Positions 9,890 through 19,883 of a DNA stretch of 64,000 bases are shown one piece after another (position 1 is the stretch's first letter; every line of letters starts with the position of its first letter). Position numbers and translations under genes: made by a program. The notes beneath the pieces were generated by a model that saw only the letters and a program-made list of their open reading frames with translations, made no database searches and was not told the origin of the DNA. The DNA comes from Janthinobacterium lividum (GTDB taxonomy: Bacteria > Pseudomonadota > Gammaproteobacteria > Burkholderiales > Burkholderiaceae_D), in assembly GCF_023509035.1 (NCBI RefSeq), contig NZ_CP075583.1:5642001-5706000 (forward strand), given 5' to 3'.

Positions 9890-10810
9890 ATGTCGACAAA
9901 AAAACCGATCAAGCACTACCTCCAGTTCTCCGATTTCACGTTGGAAGAGTACGAATATGTGATCGAACGCGCCCATCTGATCAAGCGCAAGTTCAAGAAC
10001 TACGAAATCTACCATCCACTGATCGACCGCACCCTGGTGATGGTCTTTGAAAAGAACTCGACCCGCACCCGCCTGTCTTTCGAGGCCGGCATGCACCAGC
10101 TGGGCGGCGCCGCCATCTACCTGAACACGCGCGATTCCCAATTGGGCCGCGGCGAGCCGGTGGAAGACGCGGGCCAGGTCATGTCGCGCATGTGCGACAT
10201 CATCATGGTGCGTACCTTCGGCCAGGAAATCATCGAGCGTTTCGCCGCCAATTCGCGCGTGCCGGTGATCAATGGACTGACCAATGAACACCACCCTTGC
10301 CAGGTCTTTGCCGACATCTTCACCTACATCGAACACCGCGGCTCGATCGCCGGCAAGGTCGTCGCCTGGATCGGCGACGCCAACAACATGCTGTACTCGT
10401 GGCTGCAGGCGGCCGAAGTGTTCGGCTTCCACGTCAATGTATCGACACCCAAGGGCTACGACATCGACCTGTCGCAAGTCAAGACCGAGCGCTACACCTT
10501 CTTCGCCAATCCCTCCGACGCCTGTGCAGGCGCGCACCTGGTCAACACGGACGTGTGGACCAGCATGGGCTACGAAGCGGAAAACGCGGCCCGGATCGCC
10601 GCCTTCGACGGCTGGATCGTCGACGGCGCGAAGATGGCCCGCGCCGCGCCCGACGCCCTGTTCATGCACTGCCTGCCCGCCCACCGCGGCGAGGAAGTGG
10701 CCGCCGAAGTGATCGACGGCCCGCAATCGGTGGTGTGGGACGAAGCGGAAAACCGCTTGCACGTGCAAAAAGCGCTGATTGAATACCTGTTACTCGGTAA
10801 AATCCAATAA
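9890..10810 (+). CDS. argF: Ornithine carbamoyltransferase
   Basis: Makes citrulline from ornithine and carbamoyl phosphate in arginine biosynthesis. The 306-residue protein has the carbamoyl-phosphate motif STRTR (in EKNSTRTRLSFE), the HPCQ motif, and the ornithine-side HCLPAHRGEEV. The ATG at 9890 is chosen over a GTG at 9881, giving MSTKKPIKHYLQFSDF, the usual start. argG follows 69 bases later in the same direction, so the two steps from ornithine to argininosuccinate are adjacent here. Confidence 0.96.
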   Translation: MSTKKPIKHYLQFSDFTLEEYEYVIERAHLIKRKFKNYEIYHPLIDRTLVMVFEKNSTRTRLSFEAGMHQLGGAAIYLNTRDSQLGRGEPVEDAGQVMSRMCDIIMVRTFGQEIIERFAANSRVPVINGLTNEHHPCQVFADIFTYIEHRGSIAGKVVAWIGDANNMLYSWLQAAEVFGFHVNVSTPKGYDIDLSQVKTERYTFFANPSDACAGAHLVNTDVWTSMGYEAENAARIAAFDGWIVDGAKMARAAPDALFMHCLPAHRGEEVAAEVIDGPQSVVWDEAENRLHVQKALIEYLLLGKIQ

Positions 10811-10879
10811 TTCGCCTGGAACTGCAGAACTCCCGGCAGCATCGCAACACATACATCGACAACGACAACTGGAAGCAAT

Positions 10880-12115
10880 ATGAGCGACATTAAAAAAGTA
10901 GTCCTGGCCTATTCGGGCGGACTCGACACCTCCGTCATCCTGAAATGGCTGCAAGATAACTACCAGTGCGAAATCGTCACCTTCACGGCCGACCTGGGCC
11001 AGGGCGAGGAACTGGAACCGGCGCGCGCCAAGGCCATCAAATTCGGCATCAAGCCGGAAAACATCCATATCGAAGATGTCCGCGAAGAATTCGTGCGCGA
11101 TTTCGTCTTCCCGATGTTCCGCGCCAATACCGTGTATGAAGGCGAATACCTGCTGGGCACCTCGATCGCCCGTCCACTGATCGCCAAGCGCCTGATCGAA
11201 ATCGCCAACGCCACGGGCGCCGACGCCATCTCGCACGGCGCGACCGGCAAGGGCAACGACCAAGTTCGCTTTGAACTGGGCGCCTACGCCCTGAAGCCAG
11301 GCGTGAAAATCATCGCTCCATGGCGCGAGTGGGATCTGCTGTCGCGCGAAAAACTGCTGAAGTACGCGGAAGACGCCGGCATCGAAATCGACATGAAGCA
11401 CAAGAATGGCGGCGCGCCATACTCGATGGACGCCAACTTGCTGCACATCAGCTTTGAAGGCCGCCACCTGGAAAACCCGAGCGCCGAAGCGGAAGAAAGC
11501 ATGTGGCGCTGGACTGTCAGCCCTGAAAAGGCGCCGGACGAAGCGGAATACCTGGACATCGAATACGAAAAAGGCGACATCGTCGCCATCAACGGCGTGC
11601 GCATGTCGCCTGCCACCGTGCTGGCCGAACTGAACAAAGTTGGCGGCAAGCATGGCGTGGGACGCCTGGACCTGGTGGAAAACCGCTACGTCGGCATGAA
11701 ATCGCGCGGCTGCTATGAAACCCCGGGCGGCACCATCATGTTGAAAGCCCACCGCGCCATCGAATCGATCACCCTGGACCGCGAAGTGGCCCACCTGAAA
11801 GATGATTTGATGCCGCGCTACGCCTCGATGATCTACAACGGCTACTGGTGGGCGCCCGAGCGCGTTGCCCTGCAAACCCTGATCGACCACACGCAGGAAA
11901 CCGTGAACGGCTGGGTACGCATCAAGCTCTACAAGGGCAATGTCATCGTCGTCTCGCGCGATTCGAAAACGGATTCGCTGTTCGACATGAACATCGCCAC
12001 CTTCGACGAAGACGGCGGCGCCTACAACCAGGCCGACGCCGGCGGCTTCATCAAGCTGAACGCCTTGCGCATGCGCATCGCCGCCATCGCCCGCGAAAAG
12101 CGCGGCCAGAAGTAA
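10880..12115 (+). CDS. argG: Argininosuccinate synthase
   Basis: Condenses citrulline with aspartate using ATP, the step after ArgF. The 411-residue protein begins with the PP-loop [10 protein letters not shown] (about residues 9-18). It carries [15 protein letters not shown] in the middle and the type-I ASS C-terminal half with [10 protein letters not shown]. The length is normal for the shorter (about 400-residue) class. It lies 69 bases after argF and is closed by a strong terminator at 12152-12175. Confidence 0.97.
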   Translation: MSDIKKVVLAYSGGLDTSVILKWLQDNYQCEIVTFTADLGQGEELEPARAKAIKFGIKPENIHIEDVREEFVRDFVFPMFRANTVYEGEYLLGTSIARPLIAKRLIEIANATGADAISHGATGKGNDQVRFELGAYALKPGVKIIAPWREWDLLSREKLLKYAEDAGIEIDMKHKNGGAPYSMDANLLHISFEGRHLENPSAEAEESMWRWTVSPEKAPDEAEYLDIEYEKGDIVAINGVRMSPATVLAELNKVGGKHGVGRLDLVENRYVGMKSRGCYETPGGTIMLKAHRAIESITLDREVAHLKDDLMPRYASMIYNGYWWAPERVALQTLIDHTQETVNGWVRIKLYKGNVIVVSRDSKTDSLFDMNIATFDEDGGAYNQADAGGFIKLNALRMRIAAIAREKRGQK

Positions 12116-12123
12116 TTAGTTGC

Positions 12124-12175
12124 CGGGAGGCACTGCCTCCCGCGCCAGCCCAAGCCGCCCACGGGCGGCTTTTTT
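12124..12175 (+). terminator. Terminator after argG
   Basis: A perfect stem AAGCCGCCC (12152-12160) with GGGCGGCTT (12163-12171) runs into six T residues (12170-12175). A second hairpin, CGGGAGG/CCTCCCG, just after the stop codon precedes it. Confidence 0.9.
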
Positions 12176-12231
12176 ACGTCTGGAACGCACTGGTCCGCGA
12201 TTTACGGCCCTGCGCGCCTCTGTATTGCCCC

Positions 12232-12264
12232 CATTTTGCTGTACGCATGGCAAAATGCTACAGT
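12232..12264 (+). promoter_or_regulatory. Candidate wsp promoter with inverted repeat
   Basis: CATTTTGC (12232-12239) and GCAAAATG (12250-12257) form a perfect 8-bp inverted repeat with a 10-bp spacer. It overlaps a possible promoter: TTGCTG at 12236, a 17-bp spacer, and TACAGT at 12259-12264. The element is 38 bases before the wspA start and after the argG terminator. Both assignments rest on pattern only. Confidence 0.35.
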
Positions 12265-12301
12265 GCAATTTAGCCGACAACTTCCCGCGTCCGGAGCCAC
12301 C

Positions 12302-14113
12302 ATGTTCAAAGACCTGAGTATCAAGAATAAACTGTACCTGGGCTTCGGCTCCATCGTGGCCATCATCCTGATCCTGCTGGGCGTGGCCTACAACAGCTTT
12401 TCGCGCCTGTCGGAAGCCAATGCATGGGACCGCCACACGATGGAAGTGCTGGTCGAGATCGACAAGATTCACAATTCCATCCTGCAAATCCAGGTGGAAG
12501 CGCGCGGTTTCATCCTGACCGGCAACGAAGCATCGCTGACGCCGGAAACCGATGAAGTGGCCGTGCTGAGCCAGCACACGCAAAAAGCCATCAGCATGAC
12601 GGCCGACAACAAGCCGCAGTCGGAACGCTTCCGCAAGATCGACCAGCTGACCACCACCTGGGTCAAGGAATGGATCAACCCCTTGATCGAGAAGCGCCGC
12701 GCGCTGGGCAATGTGCCGGGGGCCACGGAATCGGTGGCGCGCACCATGCCGCCGACCGGCTATCCGGCCGTCGCGCAGGCCAATAAACTGCTCGATGAAG
12801 CGGCCGCCGAAGAAACCCGTTTGCTGACCGAACGCACGGCCACCTCGGTAAAATTACAGGAAACCATGCTGCTGACCCTGGCCCTGGGCGGCTTGCTGTG
12901 CGTGGTGCTGGCGTTGGGCATTTCTTACCTGCTGGGCCGTTCCATTCTCGGCCCGCTGAACAACCTGACGGATGCCGTCGGGCGCATCGCTGGCGGCGAG
13001 CAAAGCGCGCGCGCCGCCATCATTTCGCGCGACGAACTGGGCAAGGTGACGGAAGAATTCAACCGCATGGCGCAAACCATCCAGGACAACCAGGCCAATG
13101 AACTGGCCGCCACGAACAGCTTGCGGGCCAAGGTCGATTCCCTGCTCGAAGTGGTGTCGAAGGCGGCCTCGGGCGACCTGACGGGCAAGGTCGGCATCAC
13201 GGGCAGCGATGCCATCGGCCAGCTGGGCAATGGCCTGGCGAAGATGTTCGAAAACCTGCGCAGCCTGCTCAACAATGTGCAAAAGGCCGGTATCCAGGTG
13301 ACGACGTCCGCCACGGAAATCGCCGCCTCGGCACGCCAGCAGGAAGCCACGGGCATCGAGCAGGCGCAAACGAGCGTGGAAATTCTCAGCACCACCAAGG
13401 AAATCTCGGCCAACACGAGCCAGTTGCTGAAAACCATGGAAGACGCTACGGCTGTGGCCGACTACACGACGAATGCGACGGCCGAAGCGCAAAACAACCT
13501 CAAACGCATGGATACAACCATGCAGCACATGGTCTCGGCCACCGATTCCATCAACGCCAAGCTGGCCGCCCTGTCGGAAAAAGCCAGCAATATCAATAGC
13601 GTACTGATCACCATCACCAAGGTGGCCGACCAGACCAACATCCTCTCGCTGAACGCCGCCATCGAGGCGGAAAAAGCGGGCGAGGCGGGCCGCGGCTTTT
13701 CCGTGGTGGCGACGGAAATCCGTCGCTTGGCCGACCAGACGTCCGTCTCCACCTGGGATATCGAGCAAATGCTCAAGGAAATGCAGTCGGCCGTGTCCGC
13801 CAGCGTGATGGGCATGGATAAATTCTCGGAGGAAATTCGCCGCAGCGTGGGCGAGGTGCGGCAAGTTGCCGAGCAGCTGTCGTCCGTGATGGACCAGGTG
13901 CAAAAGCTCACGCCGCAATTCGACGCGGTACTGCAAGGCATGCAGTCGCAAGCGATTGGCGCTTCGCAGATTTCCGATACCATGATGCAGCTCAACGATG
14001 CCACGCAGCAGACGGTGGAGTCCTTGAAAGCCACCAGCGAAGCGGTGCACCAGCTGCAATATGCGGCGGGCGACCTGCAATCGAGCGTCTCGACTTTCGC
14101 CGTCAACATCTGA
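12302..14113 (+). CDS. wspA: Wsp chemoreceptor (methyl-accepting protein) WspA
   Basis: A 603-residue membrane chemoreceptor that starts the Wsp surface-sensing pathway. TM1 is at about residues 11-30, followed by a helical CHASE3-like periplasmic domain, TM2 (about 188-210), HAMP and a cytoplasmic signalling domain. The tip has TKVADQTNILSLNAAIEAEK and ATEIRRLADQTSVSTWDIEQ, a hallmark of WspA rather than general MCPs. Identity rests on this and on the downstream wspB-R order. The ATG at 12302 is chosen because it begins just before the cytoplasmic MFKDLSIKNK and TM1; an upstream in-frame start lacks support. Confidence 0.92.
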   Translation: MFKDLSIKNKLYLGFGSIVAIILILLGVAYNSFSRLSEANAWDRHTMEVLVEIDKIHNSILQIQVEARGFILTGNEASLTPETDEVAVLSQHTQKAISMTADNKPQSERFRKIDQLTTTWVKEWINPLIEKRRALGNVPGATESVARTMPPTGYPAVAQANKLLDEAAAEETRLLTERTATSVKLQETMLLTLALGGLLCVVLALGISYLLGRSILGPLNNLTDAVGRIAGGEQSARAAIISRDELGKVTEEFNRMAQTIQDNQANELAATNSLRAKVDSLLEVVSKAASGDLTGKVGITGSDAIGQLGNGLAKMFENLRSLLNNVQKAGIQVTTSATEIAASARQQEATGIEQAQTSVEILSTTKEISANTSQLLKTMEDATAVADYTTNATAEAQNNLKRMDTTMQHMVSATDSINAKLAALSEKASNINSVLITITKVADQTNILSLNAAIEAEKAGEAGRGFSVVATEIRRLADQTSVSTWDIEQMLKEMQSAVSASVMGMDKFSEEIRRSVGEVRQVAEQLSSVMDQVQKLTPQFDAVLQGMQSQAIGASQISDTMMQLNDATQQTVESLKATSEAVHQLQYAAGDLQSSVSTFAVNI

Positions 14114-14117
14114 TCCC

Positions 14118-14573
14118 ATGAAAGTGCTGCTCTTTCACATCGGACGCGACCGCTATGGCCTGCCCCTGGCCAGCATCGTGCGCGTCTTGCCGCTGCTGGA
14201 GCTGAAACAATTGCCGCTCACGCCAGACTATGTGGCTGGCCTGATGGATTTGCACGGCACGCCCGTGCCCGTGATCGACCTGTCGCGCCTGGCCGGGCTG
14301 CAGGCCGCCGCCGCGCAGTTCGACACGCGCATCGTCGTCGTCGATTTCCGCGCGCCTGGCGGCGCCACGCATGCGCTGGGCTTGCTGGCCTCGCAGGTAC
14401 GCGGCATCGCGGACATCGACCCGCAGCAGCTTGAAGACAGCGGCGTGGCGACGGCGCCCTTCCTGGGCCAGGTGGCCAGCGACGCCGACGGCATCGTGCA
14501 ACTGGTGGAACTCGAGCACCTGCTGGCGCCGGACGTGCGCGCGCTGCTGTTTCAAGACGCGAGCGCGGCATGA
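14118..14573 (+). CDS. wspB: CheW-like coupling protein WspB
   Basis: A 151-residue CheW-domain adaptor that couples WspA to the WspE kinase. Nearly the whole protein is the CheW fold (LLFHIGRDRYGLPLASIVRV, GLMDLHGTPVPVIDL). It starts 4 bases after the wspA stop, and its stop overlaps the wspC start as ATGA. The assignment as WspB, rather than a generic CheW, follows from position between wspA and a CheR-TPR gene. Confidence 0.9.
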   Translation: MKVLLFHIGRDRYGLPLASIVRVLPLLELKQLPLTPDYVAGLMDLHGTPVPVIDLSRLAGLQAAAAQFDTRIVVVDFRAPGGATHALGLLASQVRGIADIDPQQLEDSGVATAPFLGQVASDADGIVQLVELEHLLAPDVRALLFQDASAA

Positions 14574-15811
14574 CGGCACAAGCCCTGCTGCGCCGCGCGA
14601 CCGGCCTGTCCGTTTCCAAATCCGTGGCCGAGCGGGCCGTCGGCCAGCGCATGGAGCAAACGGGCTTTGCCGATAGCGAGGCTTATCTGCAGGCGCTGAC
14701 GCCGGCCGAAATGACGCAATTGATCGAGCTGGTGGTGGTGCCAGAATCGTGGCTATTCCGCGACCCGCAGGCGTTCTACGCCACCGTCGAACTGGTGCAG
14801 GAACGCTGGGCACGCGGGCGCGCCACGCGCATCCTGTCGATTCCCTGCGCGGGTGGCGAGGAACCGTATTCGATGGCCATGGCGCTGCGCGACGGCGGCG
14901 TGCCGAAACAGGCGTTCAGCATTGACGCCTATGACCTGAGCCCCGGCTGCATCGAGCGGGCGCAGGCCGGCGTGTATGGCCGCAACGCCTTCCGCGCGCA
15001 GGACCTGGGCTTCCGCGAACGCTATTTCACGCACGTGGCCGACGACGCCTACCGCATCATCGACTCTCTGCGCGAACAGGTGACCTTCAGGCAGGGCAAT
15101 CTGCTGCAGTTCGACACCGCCACCTACAGCCGCCATTACGACGTCATCTTTTGCCGCAACCTGCTGATCTATTTTGACAAGCCGACCACGCGCGCGGCCA
15201 TCCACAACCTGTCCGCCCTGCTGGCCGACGACGGCATGCTGCTGGCCGGCTATGCGGAAGTGCCGTCGTTCTGCCAGAACGGCTTTGCCACGCTGCAGTT
15301 CCGCCAGGCCTTCGCCCTGAAAAAGGAAACGGCGGCGCCGGCCAGTCCCGCGCAGGTGGCGCCGCTGCCGGCCGTGCGCACCTTGCGCAGCGTGCCGCCC
15401 GCGCCAAGGCGCGCTGCCGCTCCCGTCGCGCCGGCGGCCTTGCGCACGCGCCCCGTGTCCGTGCCATCGCCTCCGCCTGCGCCGGCCGCGCAAGCCGATT
15501 TGCTGGCCGAGGCGCGCCTGCTGGCCGACCGTGGCCAGTTGCGCGAAGCCGGTGAAAAATGCCACGCCCACCTGGCCAGAGTACCCGAGGCGGCGGAAGC
15601 GTATTTCATGCTGGGCATCATCAATGAACTGGCCGGCAAGATGGACCTGGCCGACGATTACTGGCGCCGCTGCATCTACCTGCAGCCTGACCACTACGAA
15701 GCGCTGTGCCACCTGTCGCTGCTGGCCGAACGCAATGGCAACCACACGGCCGCCGCCACCCTGAAGGCGCGCGCGGCGCGCATCTACCAGCGCCGCCAGG
15801 CGTCCAACTAA
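14570..15811 (+). CDS. wspC: CheR-type methyltransferase with TPR tail, WspC
   Basis: A 413-residue protein that methylates glutamates on WspA and so sets its activity. The CheR methyltransferase (about 1-250) has the SAM-binding stretch ILSIPCAGGEEPYSMAMAL and the segment DVIFCRNLLIYFD. A Pro/Ala-rich linker (about 270-320) leads to C-terminal TPR helices (AEAYFMLGIINELAGKMDLA). The CheR-linker-TPR layout is that of WspC. It overlaps wspB by 4 bp. Confidence 0.92.
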   Translation: MTAQALLRRATGLSVSKSVAERAVGQRMEQTGFADSEAYLQALTPAEMTQLIELVVVPESWLFRDPQAFYATVELVQERWARGRATRILSIPCAGGEEPYSMAMALRDGGVPKQAFSIDAYDLSPGCIERAQAGVYGRNAFRAQDLGFRERYFTHVADDAYRIIDSLREQVTFRQGNLLQFDTATYSRHYDVIFCRNLLIYFDKPTTRAAIHNLSALLADDGMLLAGYAEVPSFCQNGFATLQFRQAFALKKETAAPASPAQVAPLPAVRTLRSVPPAPRRAAAPVAPAALRTRPVSVPSPPPAPAAQADLLAEARLLADRGQLREAGEKCHAHLARVPEAAEAYFMLGIINELAGKMDLADDYWRRCIYLQPDHYEALCHLSLLAERNGNHTAAATLKARAARIYQRRQASN

Positions 15812-15820
15812 GGGGCAAGC

Positions 15821-16507
15821 ATGACAAACCTCATCGCCACCGAGTCCCCCGCCACCATCGACGACTGCTGGAACCATATCGGCGTGGTCGGCGACCAGAG
15901 CTGCCCCAAGCTGCCAGCCAACGTGCATTGCCGTAACTGCGACGTGTATGCGGGCGCCGCTCAGCGCAACCTGCAGCGGCCCGTGGACGAACACTACCAG
16001 CGCGACTGGGCCAGCCACTTCCGCCAGATCGATGCGGGCGGCGAAGTGCGCGACAGCTCGGCGCTGGTGTTTCGCATCGGCCGCGAATGGCTGGCGCTGC
16101 CCACGCGCGTGTTCGACTCCGTGGCGCCTCAGGCCAAGCCGCATGCGCTGCCGCACCGCAGCGGGCGCGGCCTGTCGGGCATCGTCAATATCGGCGGCAA
16201 GCTGTATCCGTGCATGTCGCTGGCATCGCTGCTGGGCATCGACGAACAGGGCGCGCCGCCGGCCCGCGGCCGCCACACGTTTGCGCGCCTGCTGCTGATG
16301 CGCTGGGAAGAACAGGCCTACGCGCTGCCCGTGGCCGACCTGCACGGCATCGTGCGCTACGCGTCGAGCGCCCTGCAGGTGCCGGCGGCCACTATCAACA
16401 AGGGCCTGTCGCGCTATCTGTCGGGCGTCATCACCGAGGGCGACATGCGCATCGGCTGCCTTGACACGGCGCTGATCGGCTTTCAACTTGCGAGACTATT
16501 ACGATGA
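15821..16507 (+). CDS. wspD: CheW-like coupling protein WspD
   Basis: A 228-residue second CheW-type adaptor of the Wsp signalling complex. An N-terminal extension carries cysteines (SCPKLPANVHCRNCDVY), and the CheW domain spans about residues 70-225 (ALVFRIGREWLALPTRVFDS, LSGIVNIGGKLYPCMSL). The extension and position between wspC and wspE identify WspD. It starts 9 bases after wspC and overlaps wspE by 4 bp. The Cys cluster could bind a metal or be structural; this is not shown. Confidence 0.9.
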   Translation: MTNLIATESPATIDDCWNHIGVVGDQSCPKLPANVHCRNCDVYAGAAQRNLQRPVDEHYQRDWASHFRQIDAGGEVRDSSALVFRIGREWLALPTRVFDSVAPQAKPHALPHRSGRGLSGIVNIGGKLYPCMSLASLLGIDEQGAPPARGRHTFARLLLMRWEEQAYALPVADLHGIVRYASSALQVPAATINKGLSRYLSGVITEGDMRIGCLDTALIGFQLARLLR

Positions 16508-18810
16508 GCCAGGACCAGCACGGCGACCTGAGTGCCTTTTCCATGCTGGACCTGTTCCGCATGGAAGCGGACAGCCAGACCCAGATTCTCACCGACGGCT
16601 TGCTGGCCATGGAGCGCCATGCAGGCGACGCGGCCGCCGTCGAAGCGATGATGCGCGCGGCGCACTCGATCAAGGGCGCCGCCGCCATCGTCGGCCTGCA
16701 AGTGCTGGTGCAACTGGCACACGGCATGGAAGACAGCTTTGTCGCCGCCCAGCACGGCCGCTTGAAACTTACGCCGGAGCGTGTCGACGTGCTGCTGTCT
16801 GGCGTCGACCTGATCGTGCAACTGTCGCGCCTGGACGACGCGGGCGCCGAAGCGTGGCTGGCCGCGAATGCGGCGCAGATCGACCAGACCCTGAACGCCA
16901 TCGCCGGCATCGCCGACCTGCCCGAATTGCCCGCCCTGCCTTCGGCGCCAGCGCCCATGCCAGCGCCGACAGCGGCGCCGGCGGAAGCGGCCGCGCCACC
17001 GCCGCCCGTGGTCAGCGGCCTGACGGGCGAAGAGCTGGAGTCGGCGGCCGCGCCTGCGCCGCGTACGGGTGCGGCACCGGCCAAGGCCCAAGCGCAAAAC
17101 TTCGACAAACTGCTGTCGCTGGCCAGCGAATCGCGCATCAATGCGCACCAGATGCACCCGTTCATCGGCGCGCTACAGCGCTTCAAGCGCAACCAGAGCA
17201 GCCTGTTTTCCGCCATCGAGCACCTGCACGAAGCCATTGCCCGCTTGGGCGACGCGGGCCTGATGGAAAAGTCACTGCTGGCGCTGCAAAAGACGCAGCC
17301 GCTGAAGCAGTTCATACTCGAGCACATCGCCGACACCGAAACCTATGAACGGCGCTTGCTGGCCGTCTCACAAGGCATGGTCGACGAAGTGCTGGCCCTG
17401 CGCATGCGCCCCTTCCGCGACGGCATCCACGCATTTCCCCGCATGGTGCGCGACCTGGCGCGCAGCCTGGGCAAGGAAGTGCAGCTGGAGATCGAAGGCG
17501 AAGACACCCTGGTCGACCGCGACATCCTGGCGAAAATCGAAAGCCCGCTGAACCACATGCTCCGGAATGCCATCGACCATGGCATGGAAGGCCCGTACGA
17601 GCGCATCGACGCTGGCAAGGAAGCGCTGGGCACGATACGCATGGAAGCGCGCCACCGCGCCGGCATGCTGAGCATCGAAATCAGCGACGACGGGCGCGGC
17701 GTCGACCTGGAAAAGATCCGCCAGTCCGTCATCGAGCGCAAGATGGCCAGCCCCGTCATGGCCGCCGCGCTGTCGCCGGGCGAGCTGCTGGAGTTCTTGT
17801 TCCTGCCCGCCTTCAGCCTGAAGGCCACGGCCAACCAGTTGTCCGGACGCGGCGTGGGCCTCGACATCGTGCACGAAACGATACGCCAGCAAAATGGCAC
17901 GGTGCGCCTGGAATCGGAGCCGGGCCGGGGTTTTCGCGCCCTGATCACCCTGCCGTTGACGCAGTCGATCGTGCGCGCGCTGGTAATCGACGTGGACGGC
18001 GAAGCCTATGCCATCCCCATCGTCAAGGTGGAAAGCGTGGTGCGCGTGCCGCAAGCAGCCATCCATACGCTGGAAAACAAGCAGTTCTTCGAACTCAAGG
18101 GCGAGCATCTGGGCCTGGTGTCGGCGGCGCAGGTGCTGGAGCTGGGCGAAGCGGCCAACCAGGCCGAGGACTTGCCCGTGGTGGTGATCGGGCGCGGCAA
18201 GCAAAGCTATGCGCTGGTGGTCGACGCCATCCGCGGCGAGCAAAGCCTGGCGGTGCAGGCCATCGATCCGATTTTCGGCAAGATGCGCGACATTTCCGCC
18301 GCCGCCCTGCTGGACAACGGCGAGCCGGTGCTGATCCTCGACGTGCCCGACTTGCTGCTGTCGATCGACAAGCTGCTGCACGAGGGCGGCCTGCACCAGC
18401 TGGCGCAGGCGGGCCACGCGCTACAGCGCCGCGCCAAGCGCATCCTCGTCGTCGACGATTCGCTGACGGTGCGCGAGATGGAGCGCAAGCTGCTGCTGGC
18501 GCGCGGCTTCGAGGTCGATGTGGCCATCGACGGCATCGACGGCTGGAACGTCGTGCGCAGCGGCGAATACGACCTGGTGATCACCGACGTGGACATGCCG
18601 CGCATGGATGGCATCGAACTGGTTTCGCTCATCAAGAAGGACCTGCACCTGCACAAGCTGCCGGTGATGATCGTCTCGTACAAGGACCGCCCGGAAGACC
18701 GCGCGCGCGGCCTGTCCGCTGGCGCCGACTATTATCTGACCAAAGGCAGCTTCCACGACGAGACCTTGCTCGATGCGGTGGCCGACCTGATAGGAGATGC
18801 CCGCTTATGA
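16504..18810 (+). CDS. wspE: CheA-type hybrid histidine kinase WspE
   Basis: A 768-residue cytoplasmic kinase that phosphorylates WspR and WspF. Order: Hpt domain with the phosphorylated histidine in AHSIKGAAA (H54), an Ala/Pro-rich linker (about 140-190), dimerisation and HATPase domains (LNHMLRNAIDHGME, DDGRGVDLEKIR, GRGVGLDIV), a CheW-like regulatory domain (TLPLTQSIVRALVIDVDG), and a C-terminal receiver domain with D695 in VITDVDMPRMDG. The CheA-REC fusion is diagnostic of WspE. It overlaps wspD by 4 bp. Confidence 0.94.
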   Translation: MSQDQHGDLSAFSMLDLFRMEADSQTQILTDGLLAMERHAGDAAAVEAMMRAAHSIKGAAAIVGLQVLVQLAHGMEDSFVAAQHGRLKLTPERVDVLLSGVDLIVQLSRLDDAGAEAWLAANAAQIDQTLNAIAGIADLPELPALPSAPAPMPAPTAAPAEAAAPPPPVVSGLTGEELESAAAPAPRTGAAPAKAQAQNFDKLLSLASESRINAHQMHPFIGALQRFKRNQSSLFSAIEHLHEAIARLGDAGLMEKSLLALQKTQPLKQFILEHIADTETYERRLLAVSQGMVDEVLALRMRPFRDGIHAFPRMVRDLARSLGKEVQLEIEGEDTLVDRDILAKIESPLNHMLRNAIDHGMEGPYERIDAGKEALGTIRMEARHRAGMLSIEISDDGRGVDLEKIRQSVIERKMASPVMAAALSPGELLEFLFLPAFSLKATANQLSGRGVGLDIVHETIRQQNGTVRLESEPGRGFRALITLPLTQSIVRALVIDVDGEAYAIPIVKVESVVRVPQAAIHTLENKQFFELKGEHLGLVSAAQVLELGEAANQAEDLPVVVIGRGKQSYALVVDAIRGEQSLAVQAIDPIFGKMRDISAAALLDNGEPVLILDVPDLLLSIDKLLHEGGLHQLAQAGHALQRRAKRILVVDDSLTVREMERKLLLARGFEVDVAIDGIDGWNVVRSGEYDLVITDVDMPRMDGIELVSLIKKDLHLHKLPVMIVSYKDRPEDRARGLSAGADYYLTKGSFHDETLLDAVADLIGDARL

Positions 18811-18820
18811 GTTGTCATTC

Positions 18821-19873
18821 ATGAAAATTGCCATTGCCAACGATGTCGCCATGGCCGCCGAAGCCCTGCGCCGGGTGGTCGCCAGCACGCAGGAACACCA
18901 GGTGTTATGGATCGCCCGTACCGGGCTCGAGGCCGTGCGCATGTGCGAGGGCAACCGTCCCGACCTGATCCTGATGGACCTGAACATGCCGGAGATGGAT
19001 GGCGTGGAAGCGACGCGCCTGATCATGGAGCAAAGCCCGTGCGCCATCCTGGTGGTCACTGGACGCCCGCAAGACAATGTCAACCAGGTTTTTCGCGCGC
19101 TGGGCGCGGGCGCGCTCGACGTCACGGCCACGCCCGTGCTGCAAGGGGAAGTGGGGGGCGACAGCGAGCTGCTGGCCAAGATCAAGACCATCGGCAAGCT
19201 GATACGCCACAGCGCCGAAGCACCGCCACCGCGCCAGGCGAACGGCAATGGCGGCGAACGGGGCGACGGCCAGGTTTCGACCCTGGTGGCCATCGGCGCC
19301 TCGACGGGCGGACCGTCAGCGGTGGCCAAGGTGCTGTCCGGCTGGACGGCGCCGCCCGGCTGCGCCATCGTCGTGGTGCAGCACATCGATGAAACCTTCG
19401 CCTCGCACTTTGCCAAATGGCTCGATGATCAGCTCAGCATGCCGGTGCGCGTGATCGCCGAAGGCGACGAACTGGTGTCCGGCACGGTACTGATCGCCAA
19501 GACCAATGATCACCTGCTGCTAGATCAAAATTATCGTTTGGGTTACGATGCAGCACCGCGCGACTATGTTTACCGCCCATCCGTCGATGTATTCTTCAAC
19601 TGCGTGGCGCAGCACTGGCGCGGCCCTGCCATCGGCGTATTGCTCACAGGCATGGGGCGCGACGGCGGCGATGGCTTGCTCGCCATGCGCCGCGCGGGCA
19701 AGACGACCATCGCGCAAGACCAGGCCAGCAGCGCCGTCTACGGCATGCCGCGCGCGGCAGCCGAACTCGATGCGGCGCAACAAATCCTGCCCTTGGATAG
19801 AATAGGTGCCAGCCTGCGCAGCCGCCTGGGTGCCAAGCTCAACAATGGGTGGGAGCCCTCCCCCAACATCTGA
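18821..19873 (+). CDS. wspF: CheB-type methylesterase WspF
   Basis: A 350-residue receiver-methylesterase that removes WspA methyl groups. Loss of WspF in Pseudomonas locks the pathway on. The receiver has D53 in LILMDLNMPEMDG. The CheB domain has the catalytic serine in GASTGGPSA, the histidine in VVVQHIDE and the aspartate in LLTGMGRDGGDG. The ATG at 18821 matches the family start (MKIAIANDVAMAAEALRR). An ATG at 18797 has AGGAG directly abutting it and no spacing. Translation is probably coupled to wspE, whose stop is 10 bases upstream. Confidence 0.92.
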   Translation: MKIAIANDVAMAAEALRRVVASTQEHQVLWIARTGLEAVRMCEGNRPDLILMDLNMPEMDGVEATRLIMEQSPCAILVVTGRPQDNVNQVFRALGAGALDVTATPVLQGEVGGDSELLAKIKTIGKLIRHSAEAPPPRQANGNGGERGDGQVSTLVAIGASTGGPSAVAKVLSGWTAPPGCAIVVVQHIDETFASHFAKWLDDQLSMPVRVIAEGDELVSGTVLIAKTNDHLLLDQNYRLGYDAAPRDYVYRPSVDVFFNCVAQHWRGPAIGVLLTGMGRDGGDGLLAMRRAGKTTIAQDQASSAVYGMPRAAAELDAAQQILPLDRIGASLRSRLGAKLNNGWEPSPNI

Positions 19874-19883
19874 AAAGAATGCA

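Noticed and set aside
14753..16486. Long open frame of about 577 codons on the minus strand opposite wspC-wspD
   Set aside because: It is an antisense shadow caused by high GC3; it has low-complexity His/Gln/Arg-rich translation and overlaps well-supported genes completely.
18797..18820. Upstream ATG as wspF start
   Set aside because: AGGAG directly touches this ATG, and the family start is the ATG at 18821.
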